A DNA stretch of 64,000 bases. Origin: Mesorhizobium wenxiniae (GTDB lineage: Bacteria > Pseudomonadota > Alphaproteobacteria > Rhizobiales > Rhizobiaceae). The translations under genes were made by a program, and so were the position numbers. Positions 18,613-28,009 of the stretch are shown in pieces. Position 1 is the first letter of the stretch. The number at the start of each line of letters is the position of its first letter. The stretch spans positions 186,001-250,000 of the forward strand of contig NZ_NPKH01000039.1 in assembly GCF_002284535.1 (NCBI RefSeq). The letters are read 5' to 3'. The notes beneath the pieces are model-generated. The model was not told the DNA's origin. It saw only the letters and a program-made list of their open reading frames with translations, and made no database searches.

Positions 18613-19779
18613 ATGGCACTGCGGGGTACCAATCAGGAATTCGGGCGGCCTTACAACAGGCGCATCGTCCTCGAATCCATCCGCCTTCACGGTCCGATCG
18701 CCCGCGGCGACATTGCCAGGCGGGTCGGGCTCACCGTCCAAACGGTATCGACCATCGTTCGCGAACTGGAAGAACACGGCTACGTTCTGTCCATGCGCGA
18801 AGAGCCGCGGGGACGCGGGCTGCCTCCGGCGACCCTGCGGATCAACCCGGAGGGCGGCTATGCCGTCGGCATCCATGTCACCCCGCTAGGTGTCAATGCG
18901 GCGCTGATCAATCTGAGCGGAGACGTGATCGAGAGCACCTACCGTGAGGCCCCCAACGCAACGCCCGACCATGCCTTCGATCTGATCGGCGCGATGGTGC
19001 TTGAATTGACCCGACTGCGGCCTGGCGGTCGCGTTCTCGGCATCGGCATGGCGCTGCCCGGCCCTTTCGGCGTGGAGTCGATGAGCTTTATCGGCCCGAC
19101 GACGATGACCGGCTGGAAGGACGTGGCGCTTCGAGAACGGCTGGAGGCATCGACCGGGCTGCCCGCGTTTTTTGAGACCGACATGGCGGCCGCGGCAATG
19201 GGTGAGCGCCTGTATGGCCTCGGGACGGGATATTCCGAATACTACTATCTCTATTTTGGTGTCGGTCTTGGCGGCGTCATGGTTCATGACGGAAGCGCGC
19301 TGCGCGGCGCCTGGGGAAATGCCGGCGAAATCGGACACATTCCTGTCGTGCCGGGTGGCGAGCCGTGCCCCTGCGGCAACCGCGGCTGCCTCGAAAGATA
19401 CCTCTCGCTCGAGGCGCTGCGGCGCCGGAACATCAGCGACGCCGATTGGGTTGATGAAGTCGGGCCGATCTTTCGCAACGCCATCACCATCATCGAGAAC
19501 CTGTTCGATCCCGAAACCATCATCCTCGGCGGACTGGCGTCCACCGATTTACTTGAACGGCTGGCCGGTTCGGTTGCGAACCTTCCCAACTCGATCTCGG
19601 CGCGAAAGGACCGCACGGCGCCGCGTGTCACCGTCGCACGCGGCGGCCAGCATGCGGTGTTGCGCGGTGCCGCAGCGCTTGCCGTCTCAGGGGTGCTTTC
19701 GCCGCGCTTCGGCCAGATATTCACCGCCGAGCGCGAACGCGGGCGAGATATCCTGCAAGGCAAGGGGATCGCGGCATGA
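18613..19779 (+). CDS. ROK-family transcriptional regulator
   Basis: A 388-residue regulator with an N-terminal winged helix (ARGDIARRVGLTVQTVSTIV, about residues 32-51) and a sugar-kinase-fold C-terminal part. The ROK zinc motif CPCGNRGCLE is intact and the GVGLGGVMV phosphate loop region is present. NagC/XylR-type ROK proteins repress sugar genes and release DNA on binding the sugar. ATG 18613 has AGGGA eight bases before it, which decides against GTG 18580. The stop overlaps the ABC ATPase start (ATGA), so regulator and transporter form one operon. Confidence 0.92.
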   Translation: MALRGTNQEFGRPYNRRIVLESIRLHGPIARGDIARRVGLTVQTVSTIVRELEEHGYVLSMREEPRGRGLPPATLRINPEGGYAVGIHVTPLGVNAALINLSGDVIESTYREAPNATPDHAFDLIGAMVLELTRLRPGGRVLGIGMALPGPFGVESMSFIGPTTMTGWKDVALRERLEASTGLPAFFETDMAAAAMGERLYGLGTGYSEYYYLYFGVGLGGVMVHDGSALRGAWGNAGEIGHIPVVPGGEPCPCGNRGCLERYLSLEALRRRNISDADWVDEVGPIFRNAITIIENLFDPETIILGGLASTDLLERLAGSVANLPNSISARKDRTAPRVTVARGGQHAVLRGAAALAVSGVLSPRFGQIFTAERERGRDILQGKGIAA

Positions 19780-20540
19780 GTGAACCTCTGCTGGTGCTCG
19801 ACAACGTCGCCAAGAACTATGGCGCGATCGACGCGCTCAAGGGCATCAGCTTCTCGATCGGCAAGGGCGAGGTGGTGGCGCTTTTGGGTGACAATGGCGC
19901 CGGCAAATCGACACTGGTCAAGATCATCGCCGGCGGGCTGGAGCCGACCTCCGGTCGCATGCTGTTCGAGGGCAAGGAATTCCTCGCCAAATCTCCCGCC
20001 GAGGCCAAGGCCGCCGGGATCGAGACCGTCTACCAGGACCTCTCGCTTTGCACCAATGTCGACGTGGTGGCCAACTTCTTCATGGGCCGCGAGATCACCA
20101 AGAAATTTCTTGGCGTTCCCGTGCTCGACGAACCCGCCATGGAGCAGGTGGTCGAAAAGGCGCTGGCCAGCGCCGGCACGCGCATCCCTTCGCTCAGAAC
20201 CAATGTCGAGCACCTCTCAGGCGGCCAGCGGCAGGCCATCGAGCTCAACCGGTTCGTGCATTTTGGCGGCAAGCTCGTGCTTCTCGACGAGCCGTTCGCT
20301 GCACTCGGTGTCGAGCAGACACGGCGCGGTCTCGACATGATCCGCCAGGTGGCCAGCCAAGGTATCGGCGTCGTCATCATCACCCATATCATGCAACAGG
20401 CCTTCCAGGTCGCCGACCGGATCGTGGTGATCCGGCAAGGTGTCGTGGCAGGCGATGTCGCGCGCAACAAAACGAGTCCCGACGCGGTGATCAACATGAT
20501 CACCGGAGAGACGCTTGCCGGTGCCGGACCGGCAGGCTGA
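19776..20540 (+). CDS. CUT2 sugar ABC transporter, single-domain ATPase
   Basis: A 254-residue ABC ATPase with Walker A GDNGAGKST, signature LSGGQRQ and Walker B LVLLDEP. Most CUT2 ATPases (RbsA, XylG) are fused double-domain proteins of about 500 residues; this one has one domain, like FrcA of the rhizobial fructose system. It energises uptake through the permease at 21777. The substrate cannot be read from the sequence. The position between regulator and binding protein also parallels rhizobial single-ATPase CUT2 loci. Confidence 0.92.
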   Translation: MSEPLLVLDNVAKNYGAIDALKGISFSIGKGEVVALLGDNGAGKSTLVKIIAGGLEPTSGRMLFEGKEFLAKSPAEAKAAGIETVYQDLSLCTNVDVVANFFMGREITKKFLGVPVLDEPAMEQVVEKALASAGTRIPSLRTNVEHLSGGQRQAIELNRFVHFGGKLVLLDEPFAALGVEQTRRGLDMIRQVASQGIGVVIITHIMQQAFQVADRIVVIRQGVVAGDVARNKTSPDAVINMITGETLAGAGPAG

Positions 20541-20579
20541 GGGGCAAATGAGGGGTCCGGCGCAAGAGGAGCGAACGAC

Positions 20580-21620
20580 ATGAAGAAAATACTTCTTTCC
20601 GTCTTCGGTATCCTGGCACTGGCCTTTGCCACGCTCACGCCGGCATTCGCCCAGTCCAAGGGCACCGTCTACTACCTGGTGCCGACATTGCTCGACGAAT
20701 TCCAGACCGGCTCGGTGAGCGCTCTGGAGATGTTCCTGAAGCAGGTCGGCTACGAGATGAAGACGCTGAACGCCGATAACAAGACCGACGCTCAGCAATC
20801 GCAAATGAACGACGTTATCGCGCTCAAGCCATCGGCGATCATTCTTGCCGCCGTCGATTTCAATGCGCTGAAGCCGTCTATCGAGGCCGCCCGCGCCGCC
20901 GGTATCCCGGTGGTCGAGTTCGATCGGCAGATCACCTCGACACCGTCCGACTTCACGTCGGTGGCGGGAACGGTCGAGATAGGCCAGATTGCCGCCGATC
21001 AGGCCGAGAAGCTCTTGAAGGCGAAGCACGGATCGGTGAAAGGCAAGATCCTCCAGGTGCTCGGCGATCCCGGCGACCCCTACACGCTCGACATCCAGAA
21101 GGGTTTCGAGGAGAAGATGAAGGCGTTCCCGGACGTCAAGATCATCTCGGTTCCGGCCATGCAATGGGAAGCCAGCAATGCCGGCACCATCGTTGCCGAC
21201 CAGATGCTCGCCAACCCGGATATCGACCTGATCTTCAGCCACGCCGCGCATCTCTCGGTCGCTGCCGTCGCCTCGCTCGAGGCCGCGGGCAAGAAACCGG
21301 GCGACGTTATGCTAATGAGCTCGAATGGCGCGCCGGTCGGCCTTGACCTGATCCGCAAGGGCTGGCTCAACGTCGAGGTCGAGCAGCCGCTCTACGCTCA
21401 GGCCGCCGCCGTCGCCATGTTTATGGACAAGGTCGTCAACAAGCAGGAGATCAAGCCGGGAGAGTACGACGTGCTCGGCCTGAAGTCGACCGTGACCAAG
21501 GAAGCCTGGGGGCCGAACATCAAGATCCCCGGCGCTGCGATCACCAAGGAAAATGTCGATAACCCGGCCTTCTGGGGCAATATGAAGCCGCCTTCGGACA
21601 CGGTGAAGCCGGTCGAATAG
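20580..21620 (+). CDS. CUT2 sugar ABC transporter, periplasmic binding protein
   Basis: A 346-residue protein with a Sec signal peptide (MKKILLS..., cut after about residue 25 at AFA-QS) and a type I periplasmic binding fold of the RbsB/FrcB family ([38 protein letters not shown]). Ligand is probably a monosaccharide or polyol. The gene follows the ATPase by 39 bases and has its own ribosome site (AGGAGCGAACGAC). The 155 bases after it hold a repeat element, which may let this gene be expressed more than the permease. Confidence 0.92.
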   Translation: MKKILLSVFGILALAFATLTPAFAQSKGTVYYLVPTLLDEFQTGSVSALEMFLKQVGYEMKTLNADNKTDAQQSQMNDVIALKPSAIILAAVDFNALKPSIEAARAAGIPVVEFDRQITSTPSDFTSVAGTVEIGQIAADQAEKLLKAKHGSVKGKILQVLGDPGDPYTLDIQKGFEEKMKAFPDVKIISVPAMQWEASNAGTIVADQMLANPDIDLIFSHAAHLSVAAVASLEAAGKKPGDVMLMSSNGAPVGLDLIRKGWLNVEVEQPLYAQAAAVAMFMDKVVNKQEIKPGEYDVLGLKSTVTKEAWGPNIKIPGAAITKENVDNPAFWGNMKPPSDTVKPVE

Positions 21621-21718
21621 CAAAGTCGCCTTGGGCTTCGGGCCACGCTGGCCCGGAGCCCACCACTGCAGCCCGGCGCGTCCGAACGGAGGCGCGAGGA
21701 ACGCTGCAGCAATTTCAA

Positions 21719-21763
21719 TCCGCGCGGTTCCCGAAAACCGAATTGGTTTCGGATCATGCGCCA
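21719..21763. repeat. RIME-like repeat between binding protein and permease
   Basis: Contains CCCGAAAACCGAATTGG and TTTCGGATCATGCGC, words shared with copies at 36045-36095 and 51015-51085 in this window. It is a rhizobial intergenic mosaic element forming a hairpin through CGAAAACCG/CGGTTTTCG-like arms. The ATG in GATCATGCGC is part of the repeat. Confidence 0.65.
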
Positions 21764-21776
21764 GCTGGATCAGCAC

Positions 21777-22772
21777 ATGAATCCCCGCACGCGCCACGCC
21801 CTCGAGTTCGCCCTCGATAACCTCGTCTGGTTCATGCTGGTCTTCGTGCTGGTGGTCTTCTCCATCTTCATTCCGAACTACTTCCAACTGGGCATCTTCG
21901 CCAACATCGTAGAGGCGTCGAGCGTGCTTGGCGTCATGTCGATCGGCCTGGCGCTGGTCATCATCACCGGACATATGGACCTGTCGGTCGAATCCGTGGC
22001 GGCGCTCAGTGCCATGGCGGTCGGTATCCTGTTCTGCTCGGCGGGCATCGGCCTTGGCGTTCAATTACAGCCGGAATGGCTGATGGTTCCGGTTTCGCTG
22101 CTGCTTGCCCTAGTTGTCGGCGGCATCATAGGCTCCATCAACGGCTATTTGGTCGTGAAGGTGAAGATGAGTGCCTTCATCATCACGCTCGCGTCCTACA
22201 TCTGGGTGCGCGGCCTTGTGCTGGTCATTTCCGGCGGCCGCTCTGCGCAAGACCTTGCGCCGGCGATCCGCTGGTTCGGCATTCAGCGCCTCCTTGGCCT
22301 GCCCCTCACCGCCTGGATCGCCATTTCGTGTTTCGTAGTCTTCTCGCTGATCATGGCCAAGACACCTTTCGGAAGGCATCTCGTCATGATCGGCGGCAAC
22401 GAGACTGCAACCTTCCGAGCCGGCATCCGCGTCAACCGCAACCTTGTTGTTGCCTTTGTTCTCGCTGGCGCCATCGCCGGCCTTGCCGGCTGGCTGCTGG
22501 CGATCCGCACCTCGGGCGCCACCGCCAATCTCGGCGTCGGCCTGCTGTTCAACGCGTTCGCCGCCGTCGTCATCGGCGGTGTCAGCCTGAAGGGCGGCGT
22601 CGGCACCCTGCCCGGCGTCTATGCCGGCGTGCTTTTGCTGTCGGCCATCAACACGGCGATCAACCTCATGGGCCTTCCGGCCAACTTCACCCAGGTGATC
22701 CACGGCCTGCTCGTGCTTGCCGCCGTGCTGCTCGACGCTTTCAAGCAAACCATTCGCCAAAGACTGGCATGA
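21777..22772 (+). CDS. CUT2 sugar ABC transporter, permease
   Basis: A 331-residue inner-membrane permease of the RbsC/FrcC family with eight to ten hydrophobic segments, an EAA-like loop and the family text GHMDLSVESVAALSAM and GGVSLKGGVGTLPGV. It forms the channel for the ATPase and binding protein just upstream. An in-frame ATG at 21756 falls inside a RIME-like repeat, so I prefer ATG 21777; neither has a strong ribosome site. Confidence 0.9.
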   Translation: MNPRTRHALEFALDNLVWFMLVFVLVVFSIFIPNYFQLGIFANIVEASSVLGVMSIGLALVIITGHMDLSVESVAALSAMAVGILFCSAGIGLGVQLQPEWLMVPVSLLLALVVGGIIGSINGYLVVKVKMSAFIITLASYIWVRGLVLVISGGRSAQDLAPAIRWFGIQRLLGLPLTAWIAISCFVVFSLIMAKTPFGRHLVMIGGNETATFRAGIRVNRNLVVAFVLAGAIAGLAGWLLAIRTSGATANLGVGLLFNAFAAVVIGGVSLKGGVGTLPGVYAGVLLLSAINTAINLMGLPANFTQVIHGLLVLAAVLLDAFKQTIRQRLA

Positions 22773-22785
22773 GAAGGGGGCTGGC

Positions 22786-23556
22786 ATGACCGGGCGTCTC
22801 AAAGACAAGGTCGCGCTGATCGTCGGCAGTGCGCACGGCATCGGTAAGGGCATCGCACAGCGCTTTGCCGAAGAGGACGCGAAGCTGGTCCTGGCCGATA
22901 CCGAGGTCGAGGCCGGGCAAGCGGCCGCGGACGAGTTCGGCGCTGTCTTCATCCGCACCGACATCTCGCAGCTGGCCGATGCGGAGGCCGCCGTTGCGCT
23001 GGCGCTCGACCATCACGGCCGTCTCGACATCATGGTCCAGAATGCCGGCATCTATCCCTGGCAGTTGCTGGAGAACACCAGTCCGGAGGACTGGGACCGC
23101 GTCATGGCGGTCAATTTGCGCGGCACCTTCAATGCCGCCCGTGCCGCACTCGTTCCGATGAAAGCGCAGCACTTTGGCCGCATGCTGTTCACCTCCTCCA
23201 TCACCGGCCCACACGTCACCAGCCCTGGTCACGGCCACTATTCGGCGACCAAGGCCGGTATCAACGGCCTGATCCGTTCGGCCGCTCTCGAATTCTCGGG
23301 CTATGGCATCACCGTCAACGGCGTCGAGCCCGGCAATATCCTCACCGAAGCAATCCAGCTGCATCGCGGCGCCGCCTATATAAAGAACATGGAGGACTCC
23401 ATACCGCTCGGCCGCCTCGGCAGCCCGCGCGACGTGGCCAATGCTTTCCTGTTCCTGGCCTCCGACGACGCCAGCTACATCACCGGCACGACTATAATCG
23501 TCGACGGCGGGCAGCTGCTGCCCGAAGGCAAGGATTTCCGGCTCCTTCCGCCATGA
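22786..23556 (+). CDS. SDR-family oxidoreductase
   Basis: A 256-residue classical short-chain dehydrogenase: cofactor loop GSAHGIGKG (residues 14-22), NAG motif in VQNAGIY, catalytic serine in SSITG, and YSATK. The acidic residue in VLADTE suggests NAD preference. ATG 22786 follows GAAGGGGGCTGGC. It sits 13 bases after the permease and probably oxidises or reduces the imported sugar or polyol, which is an inference from operon position. Confidence 0.92.
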   Translation: MTGRLKDKVALIVGSAHGIGKGIAQRFAEEDAKLVLADTEVEAGQAAADEFGAVFIRTDISQLADAEAAVALALDHHGRLDIMVQNAGIYPWQLLENTSPEDWDRVMAVNLRGTFNAARAALVPMKAQHFGRMLFTSSITGPHVTSPGHGHYSATKAGINGLIRSAALEFSGYGITVNGVEPGNILTEAIQLHRGAAYIKNMEDSIPLGRLGSPRDVANAFLFLASDDASYITGTTIIVDGGQLLPEGKDFRLLPP

Positions 23557-24006
23557 TCCTCGTTTTCGGCACCGGTTTTTTCCTGCACCGGGCGGCAGAT
23601 CATGCAGCACTTGCCATGGTTCGTCTCAAGAACGGCGGCGCGGGCAAGGATCGTAGCCAAGCAACTTGGCTTCGCGCCGGAAGCTGCAGGCTGAGGCCTC
23701 GCCAGACGTGCCGCGGCGCCGAGGAAACAAGGCGTGAGTCGCGTCGATAAAACTCGATTCGCTACCAATACTTTAACATCGGTTTACCCGAAGTTGGTAA
23801 CAGCAACGACGCTCGTTTTCATAATCAAGCAAAGGACCTACCTTGCCGCAGCATTTCAGCTCTCCTTTCGGCCATCGGAGCGATTGCAACTGGGCGAGAT
23901 CGCACCGCCACGAACACCTGACGGTCGCCGCGATGGCCGATGGGAAGCCTGGCGTCGCCATGGTCCGGACACGCGGTGGACGGGACTCCGGTGGCGGGAG
24001 CCGGGC
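23557..24006. other. Intergenic region before the GNAT-like gene
   Basis: About 450 bases without a convincing gene. The GNAT frame stays open back to a GTG at 23734, but the encoded text (arginine- and tryptophan-rich) does not look like protein. A 30-codon frame at 23602-23694 has protein-like composition but no ribosome site. The stretch 23755-23835 is AT-rich and is the best place for a promoter of the gene at 24007. Confidence 0.45.
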
Positions 24007-25122
24007 TTGAGCGTCATTCGCGCCCTGGAAGGTGCCGATCTTCCGGCAGTCGCAGGCATGTTTCAACGCGTGCTGCGCAAAAAGCGGACCGAAGCGCCGG
24101 CCTCGCTCATCGAATATATGAGACGGTTTTATCTGGAGGCGCCCGGTTGCGGAGGCGATCTCCGGTCGCTAGTCCATGTCAACGACGCCGGCCACGTCTC
24201 CGGGTTTGTCGGCATTCACGCATTGCCGATGCAGTTCAACGGCCGGCAATTACACGCCGCCATTTGCAGCTCGCTCATGGTCGAGGATCATGAGCGCGAT
24301 CCGATGGCCGGAGCCCGGTTGTTAAAAGCTTACCTGGATGGTCCGCAGGACATCTCTTTCAGCGAGACGGCCAACGACATCTCCGCAAGGTTGTGGACAC
24401 GGCTGCGTGGCGTGGTCCTGCCGCAATACAGTCTCGACTGGGTACGCGTGATGCGGCCGTCGAGCTTTGTGCTCAGCCTTTCCGCCAGTCGCTTGAAGCT
24501 TGCCCGAATGCTCAATCCGTTTGCGCATGCCATCGACCGATTTTATTGCAGGCGAATGAAGTCCAGCGAACGACGCTGGTCCGGTGTGGCGCCGGACGGG
24601 GCAGGCCATGGCGCCCTCCGGACGTCGGAAATCGACAGCGGCACATTTGCCAAGCTCGTCGAACCGTTGACCGCCCAGTTCGTCCTGCGCCCGGAGTGGG
24701 CGGAAGGCCAGCTCGATCACATCCTGGCCGATGCGGCACAAAAGCCGGATATGGGCGAGCTTGTCTTCGTTTCCGTGACATCGCCAGTCGGCACCAATGT
24801 CGGCGCATTCGCCTATCACGCACGGAAAGATGAAATCGGTCGCGTGCTGCAGATCCTCGCCCTTCCCGGCCAGGCGGGTTCGGTGATCGACTGCCTGATC
24901 GATCATGCCGCCGAACGCGGCGTCAGCGGCCTGCGGGGACGGATTCAACCCGCACTTCTAGAAGCAATGCTTGGGCGGCGCATAGCTTTCCTAACTGTTG
25001 CCTCGACCGTGGTGCATTCACGCGATCCAGAGCTTTTGGATGCCATGAAGAACTCGCAAGCTTTCCTGAACGGGCTTGCGGGTGAGCAGTGGAGCCGGCT
25101 GATCGGCGGGCGCTTCACCTGA
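24007..25122 (+). CDS. GNAT-like acyltransferase of the asnB-acp-ligase cluster
   Basis: A protein of about 371 residues with two regions that resemble GNAT acyltransferase folds: SVIRALEGADLPAVAGMFQR at the start and the GFVGIHALPMQFNGRQLHAA strands in the first half, and QILALPGQAGSVIDCLIDHA in the second. The start is TTG 24007 with GGGAG six bases upstream; a GTG at 23734 would add 91 unlikely residues. It ends 35 bases from the NadE-like gene on the other strand. An acyl or aminoacyl transfer step in the same pathway is a reasonable inference, but no catalytic residue can be named. Confidence 0.65.
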   Translation: MSVIRALEGADLPAVAGMFQRVLRKKRTEAPASLIEYMRRFYLEAPGCGGDLRSLVHVNDAGHVSGFVGIHALPMQFNGRQLHAAICSSLMVEDHERDPMAGARLLKAYLDGPQDISFSETANDISARLWTRLRGVVLPQYSLDWVRVMRPSSFVLSLSASRLKLARMLNPFAHAIDRFYCRRMKSSERRWSGVAPDGAGHGALRTSEIDSGTFAKLVEPLTAQFVLRPEWAEGQLDHILADAAQKPDMGELVFVSVTSPVGTNVGAFAYHARKDEIGRVLQILALPGQAGSVIDCLIDHAAERGVSGLRGRIQPALLEAMLGRRIAFLTVASTVVHSRDPELLDAMKNSQAFLNGLAGEQWSRLIGGRFT

Positions 25123-25157
25123 AGTGCGGTTTAGGACATGGCCCGATTCGAAGCAGG

Positions 25158-26165
25158 TCAGGTACCGACTTCCTCGACCTCATCAACGAGTTGCGGGCGC
25201 AGGTGCAGATAGCGCGTGGCTTTTCGCTTGGCGGTGATATCGGCCCAGACGCGTTCCACTTGTGAGGCGTCTAATCCCGCCGCCTGGCCGACCACTTCGG
25301 CCGCCACGCCTTTGTTGAGGCCGAAAAGGCAAATATCCATCCGATCATAGGGAAGCGAGAAGTAGAACTCCTCCTGCGTCTGCGCCAGCGAGTAGGTATC
25401 GGTGGTCGGCGGCCGTTTGCGGATTTCCTCTGGAACGCCGAGATAGGCCGCCAGCGCATAGACCTGCGTTTTATAGAGATGTGCGATCGGCTTGACGTCA
25501 GCCGCGCCGTCACCGTTCTTGACGAAGAAACCCTGATCGTATTCCAGCCGGTTCGGCGTTCCAAGAACGGCGAAGTTCAAGCGATCGGCATGATAATATT
25601 CGATCTGTTTGCGGGTGCGCTGTTTCATGTTGGTGGCGGCGACGACACCGAGATAGACCGGCAGCGGCATTCTTATTTTCGTCTGCTTGCCCTTGGGATC
25701 CTGCACCACCAGCGACGAAATATTGTAGCCTTCGCCCTCAAGCGCGTTCGCGATCACGATCTTCGAGGCCCAGCCTTCGCCATATTCCGGGACCAGTTCG
25801 CGGATGAAGGCGTCGCGACGCTCATAGCAGCCCATGGCGCGCAGAGCCGGCCCGATATCCTCCACAATGGCCTCGACACCGAAATTGTCGGCGACAAGGC
25901 GGCCGAGCCGCAGACTTTCCGGATCGGAATCGTTTTCCGGCATGAACAGACACAATACATTCTGAGGCCCGACGGCTCGCGCGGCCAACGCCACCGAAAC
26001 GCTTGAATCGATCCCACCCGAAAGACCGAGCGTGAGACCCCGCTTGCGAATACCACGCAACTGCTGGCGCAAAGCGGTGACGATCCTGTCCGTTTCGGCG
26101 GCGGGGTCGATCGCCAGGGCCTGCGCCAGAATGGTCTGGGCGTCGTCGCTGGGGCGAACACTCAT
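25158..26165 (-). CDS. NAD synthase-like ammonia-dependent synthetase (NadE family)
   Basis: A 335-residue PP-loop enzyme with SGGIDSS (about residues 49-55) and the NadE middle block FAVLGTPNRLEYDQGFFVKNGDGAADVKP, which binds the adenylated substrate in NAD synthases. There is no glutaminase domain, so it would need free ammonia or a partner. Canonical NadE makes NAD from nicotinate adenine dinucleotide; its place as last gene in an AsnB-ACP-ligase operon suggests it instead adenylates and amidates another carboxylate. It overlaps the ligase stop by four bases. Confidence 0.85.
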   Translation of the reverse strand: MSVRPSDDAQTILAQALAIDPAAETDRIVTALRQQLRGIRKRGLTLGLSGGIDSSVSVALAARAVGPQNVLCLFMPENDSDPESLRLGRLVADNFGVEAIVEDIGPALRAMGCYERRDAFIRELVPEYGEGWASKIVIANALEGEGYNISSLVVQDPKGKQTKIRMPLPVYLGVVAATNMKQRTRKQIEYYHADRLNFAVLGTPNRLEYDQGFFVKNGDGAADVKPIAHLYKTQVYALAAYLGVPEEIRKRPPTTDTYSLAQTQEEFYFSLPYDRMDICLFGLNKGVAAEVVGQAAGLDASQVERVWADITAKRKATRYLHLRPQLVDEVEEVGT

Positions 26166-27709
26166 TGCGCGACCTCCATCATCTCTGCAGCAAGCCGGCG
26201 GCTGACCTTGCCCGTATCCGTTTTTGGTAATTCCGAGCGGAACTCGATGACCTTGGGGACCATGAAATCCTCAAGATGACGTGCGCAGTGGCGCATGACA
26301 TCCTTTTCGCTTAGCTTCGGGTCCGAGCGTATCACGAGTGCGCCGATCGCATGCCCAAGCACCGGATCCGGCACACCGACGACAACGGCCTCCGCGATGC
26401 CCGGATGGGCGTGAAGCACGGCCTCCACCTCCTTCGGGGCCACCTTCTCCCCCCGCGTCTTTATGATGTCGTCCTTGCGCCCGACGAAATAGAGAAAGCC
26501 ATCCTCATCGGTCCTGAACAGATCGCCGGTATAGAGAACCTTCTCCCAAGGGTTTGGGCCAGGCCGCAGGGCCCGTTCGGTTGCTGCTTCGTTGCGCCAG
26601 TAACCCTGCATGACGTGCGGTCCGCGAATGACCAGTTCACCCGCTACGCCTGGCGGCACGCGTTGCCCCTGGTCGTCGACGACAAAGGCTTCGGTGTTCG
26701 GGATGGCTACGCCGACCGACCCCGGCCGGCGATCGAGCTCCTCGGGCGGCAGGTAGGTGCAGCGCTTGCATTCCGTCAGGCCATACATCGAATAGAGTCT
26801 GACACCGGGAAAAAGGAAACGCAGACGTTCTATGTGCGCCTGCGGCAGGGCCGCTGCCGTATTCGAAATATAGCGAAGGCTGGGCAGGAAGCCCGGCGTC
26901 AGGTCACGCATCTGCAGGACCATCGCCGCCATAGTTGGCACGAGCGGAAGACCGGTGACGCCCTCCTCGCGGATACGTTCAAAGACTGCTTGAGGAAAAG
27001 CGAAGGACTTTTCGAGCACCAGCGTGGCGCCGAGCCTGACGGCCATCAGCAACTGATAGAGGCCATAGTCGAAGGCAAGGGGAAGAACATTCAAAATGAT
27101 GTCGTCTGGCGAGTTGCGCAGATAGGTGGTGATCGAGTCCGCGGCCGCGTCGCAATTGCGGTGCGTCATCATCACGCCCTTGGGCCGGCCCGTTGAGCCT
27201 GAGGTGTAGATGAGCATAGCCAGATCGACGTCGATGCCGCCGTGGTCGATCTCACTGGCTTCGAGCGTCAGGAAGTCCGCTAGGGATGCAGCCCCTGCCG
27301 GGCATGGGCCATCGGTACCAGCGGTGGAAGCCACGAAGATGCCGGTCGTGCCGCTCGATCCGCACGCCTCGGCGACCACGGGCATCAGTTTTGCCTGCGT
27401 GAGGATCGCGGCAGCGTCGCAATCGGCGATGATGTAGGCGAGCTTTTCAGCCTTGGTGGATGAGTTGATCGGACTGAAAGTCGCTCCTGCCTTGAGAACG
27501 GCGAAAATCGAAACCGCGGCCTCCCAGCAATTGTCCATGAAGATCAGGACCCGGTCGTTGCGCCTGACGCCATTCACAAAAAGGGCGGCGGCCAGGCGAC
27601 TCGCAAGATCGTCCAGTTCTTCGAAGCTCAGCCTTTTGTCTTTGGTGATCAATGCCGTTTTGGCGGGATGGGCAGCGACCTTCGCGGCCAGGAAATGTTC
27701 GATCCGCAT
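26162..27709 (-). CDS. AMP-forming acyl-CoA/acyl-ACP ligase
   Basis: A 515-residue member of the ANL superfamily. The P-loop is YTSGSTGRPKGVMMTHRN, the adenylate motif is YGLTECKRCTYLPPEELD, the hinge region is YTGDLF...GRKDDIIKTRGEKV, and the C-terminal catalytic lysine is in TDTGKVSRR. It activates a carboxylic acid with ATP and would transfer it to CoA or to the ACP just upstream. The TECKRxxYLPPEEL wording resembles ligases tied to exosortase/PEP-CTERM loci, as I remember them. ATG 27709 follows GAGGAGCGTCC. Confidence 0.9.
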   Translation of the reverse strand: MRIEHFLAAKVAAHPAKTALITKDKRLSFEELDDLASRLAAALFVNGVRRNDRVLIFMDNCWEAAVSIFAVLKAGATFSPINSSTKAEKLAYIIADCDAAAILTQAKLMPVVAEACGSSGTTGIFVASTAGTDGPCPAGAASLADFLTLEASEIDHGGIDVDLAMLIYTSGSTGRPKGVMMTHRNCDAAADSITTYLRNSPDDIILNVLPLAFDYGLYQLLMAVRLGATLVLEKSFAFPQAVFERIREEGVTGLPLVPTMAAMVLQMRDLTPGFLPSLRYISNTAAALPQAHIERLRFLFPGVRLYSMYGLTECKRCTYLPPEELDRRPGSVGVAIPNTEAFVVDDQGQRVPPGVAGELVIRGPHVMQGYWRNEAATERALRPGPNPWEKVLYTGDLFRTDEDGFLYFVGRKDDIIKTRGEKVAPKEVEAVLHAHPGIAEAVVVGVPDPVLGHAIGALVIRSDPKLSEKDVMRHCARHLEDFMVPKVIEFRSELPKTDTGKVSRRLAAEMMEVAQ

Positions 27710-27731
27710 GGACGCTCCTCGCCGCGGGCAC

Positions 27732-27992
27732 CTACGCTGCCCGCGCCTTTGCTCTCGCACTGATGAAGGATGAGAGACGTTCAATCGAATCCAGATTGGC
27801 CGGCACGACGTCGGAATCGACGATCGCTATGCCGAAATCGTCTTCGATGAATGCCACCAATTCCAGCACGGCAGTCGAGTCGATGATGTCGTTCTCGATC
27901 AGCGAGTCTGTATCTGCAAGCTGGTATGACGTGTCGCCGAACAGGAAGTTGTCGACGATAAAAGTTCTGACCTTGTCCTTGATTGTAACCAT
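27732..27992 (-). CDS. Stand-alone acyl carrier protein
   Basis: An 86-residue acidic carrier protein. The phosphopantetheine serine is in NDIIDSTAVLELVAFIEDDF (DST instead of the fatty-acid DSL/DSM), and the helix IV region is DSIERLSSFI. Because it differs from the fatty-acid AcpP signature and sits between the amidotransferase and the ligase, it is likely a dedicated carrier for the acyl chain made by this cluster. ATG 27992 is preceded by GGAAGGAAAGAAA; neighbours are 17 and 22 bases away. Confidence 0.9.
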   Translation of the reverse strand: MVTIKDKVRTFIVDNFLFGDTSYQLADTDSLIENDIIDSTAVLELVAFIEDDFGIAIVDSDVVPANLDSIERLSSFISARAKARAA

Positions 27993-28009
27993 TTTCTTTC
28001 CTTCCATTC

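Noticed and set aside
23602-23694. A 30-codon peptide frame with protein-like text
   Set aside because: No ribosome site, too short, and no support from neighbours.
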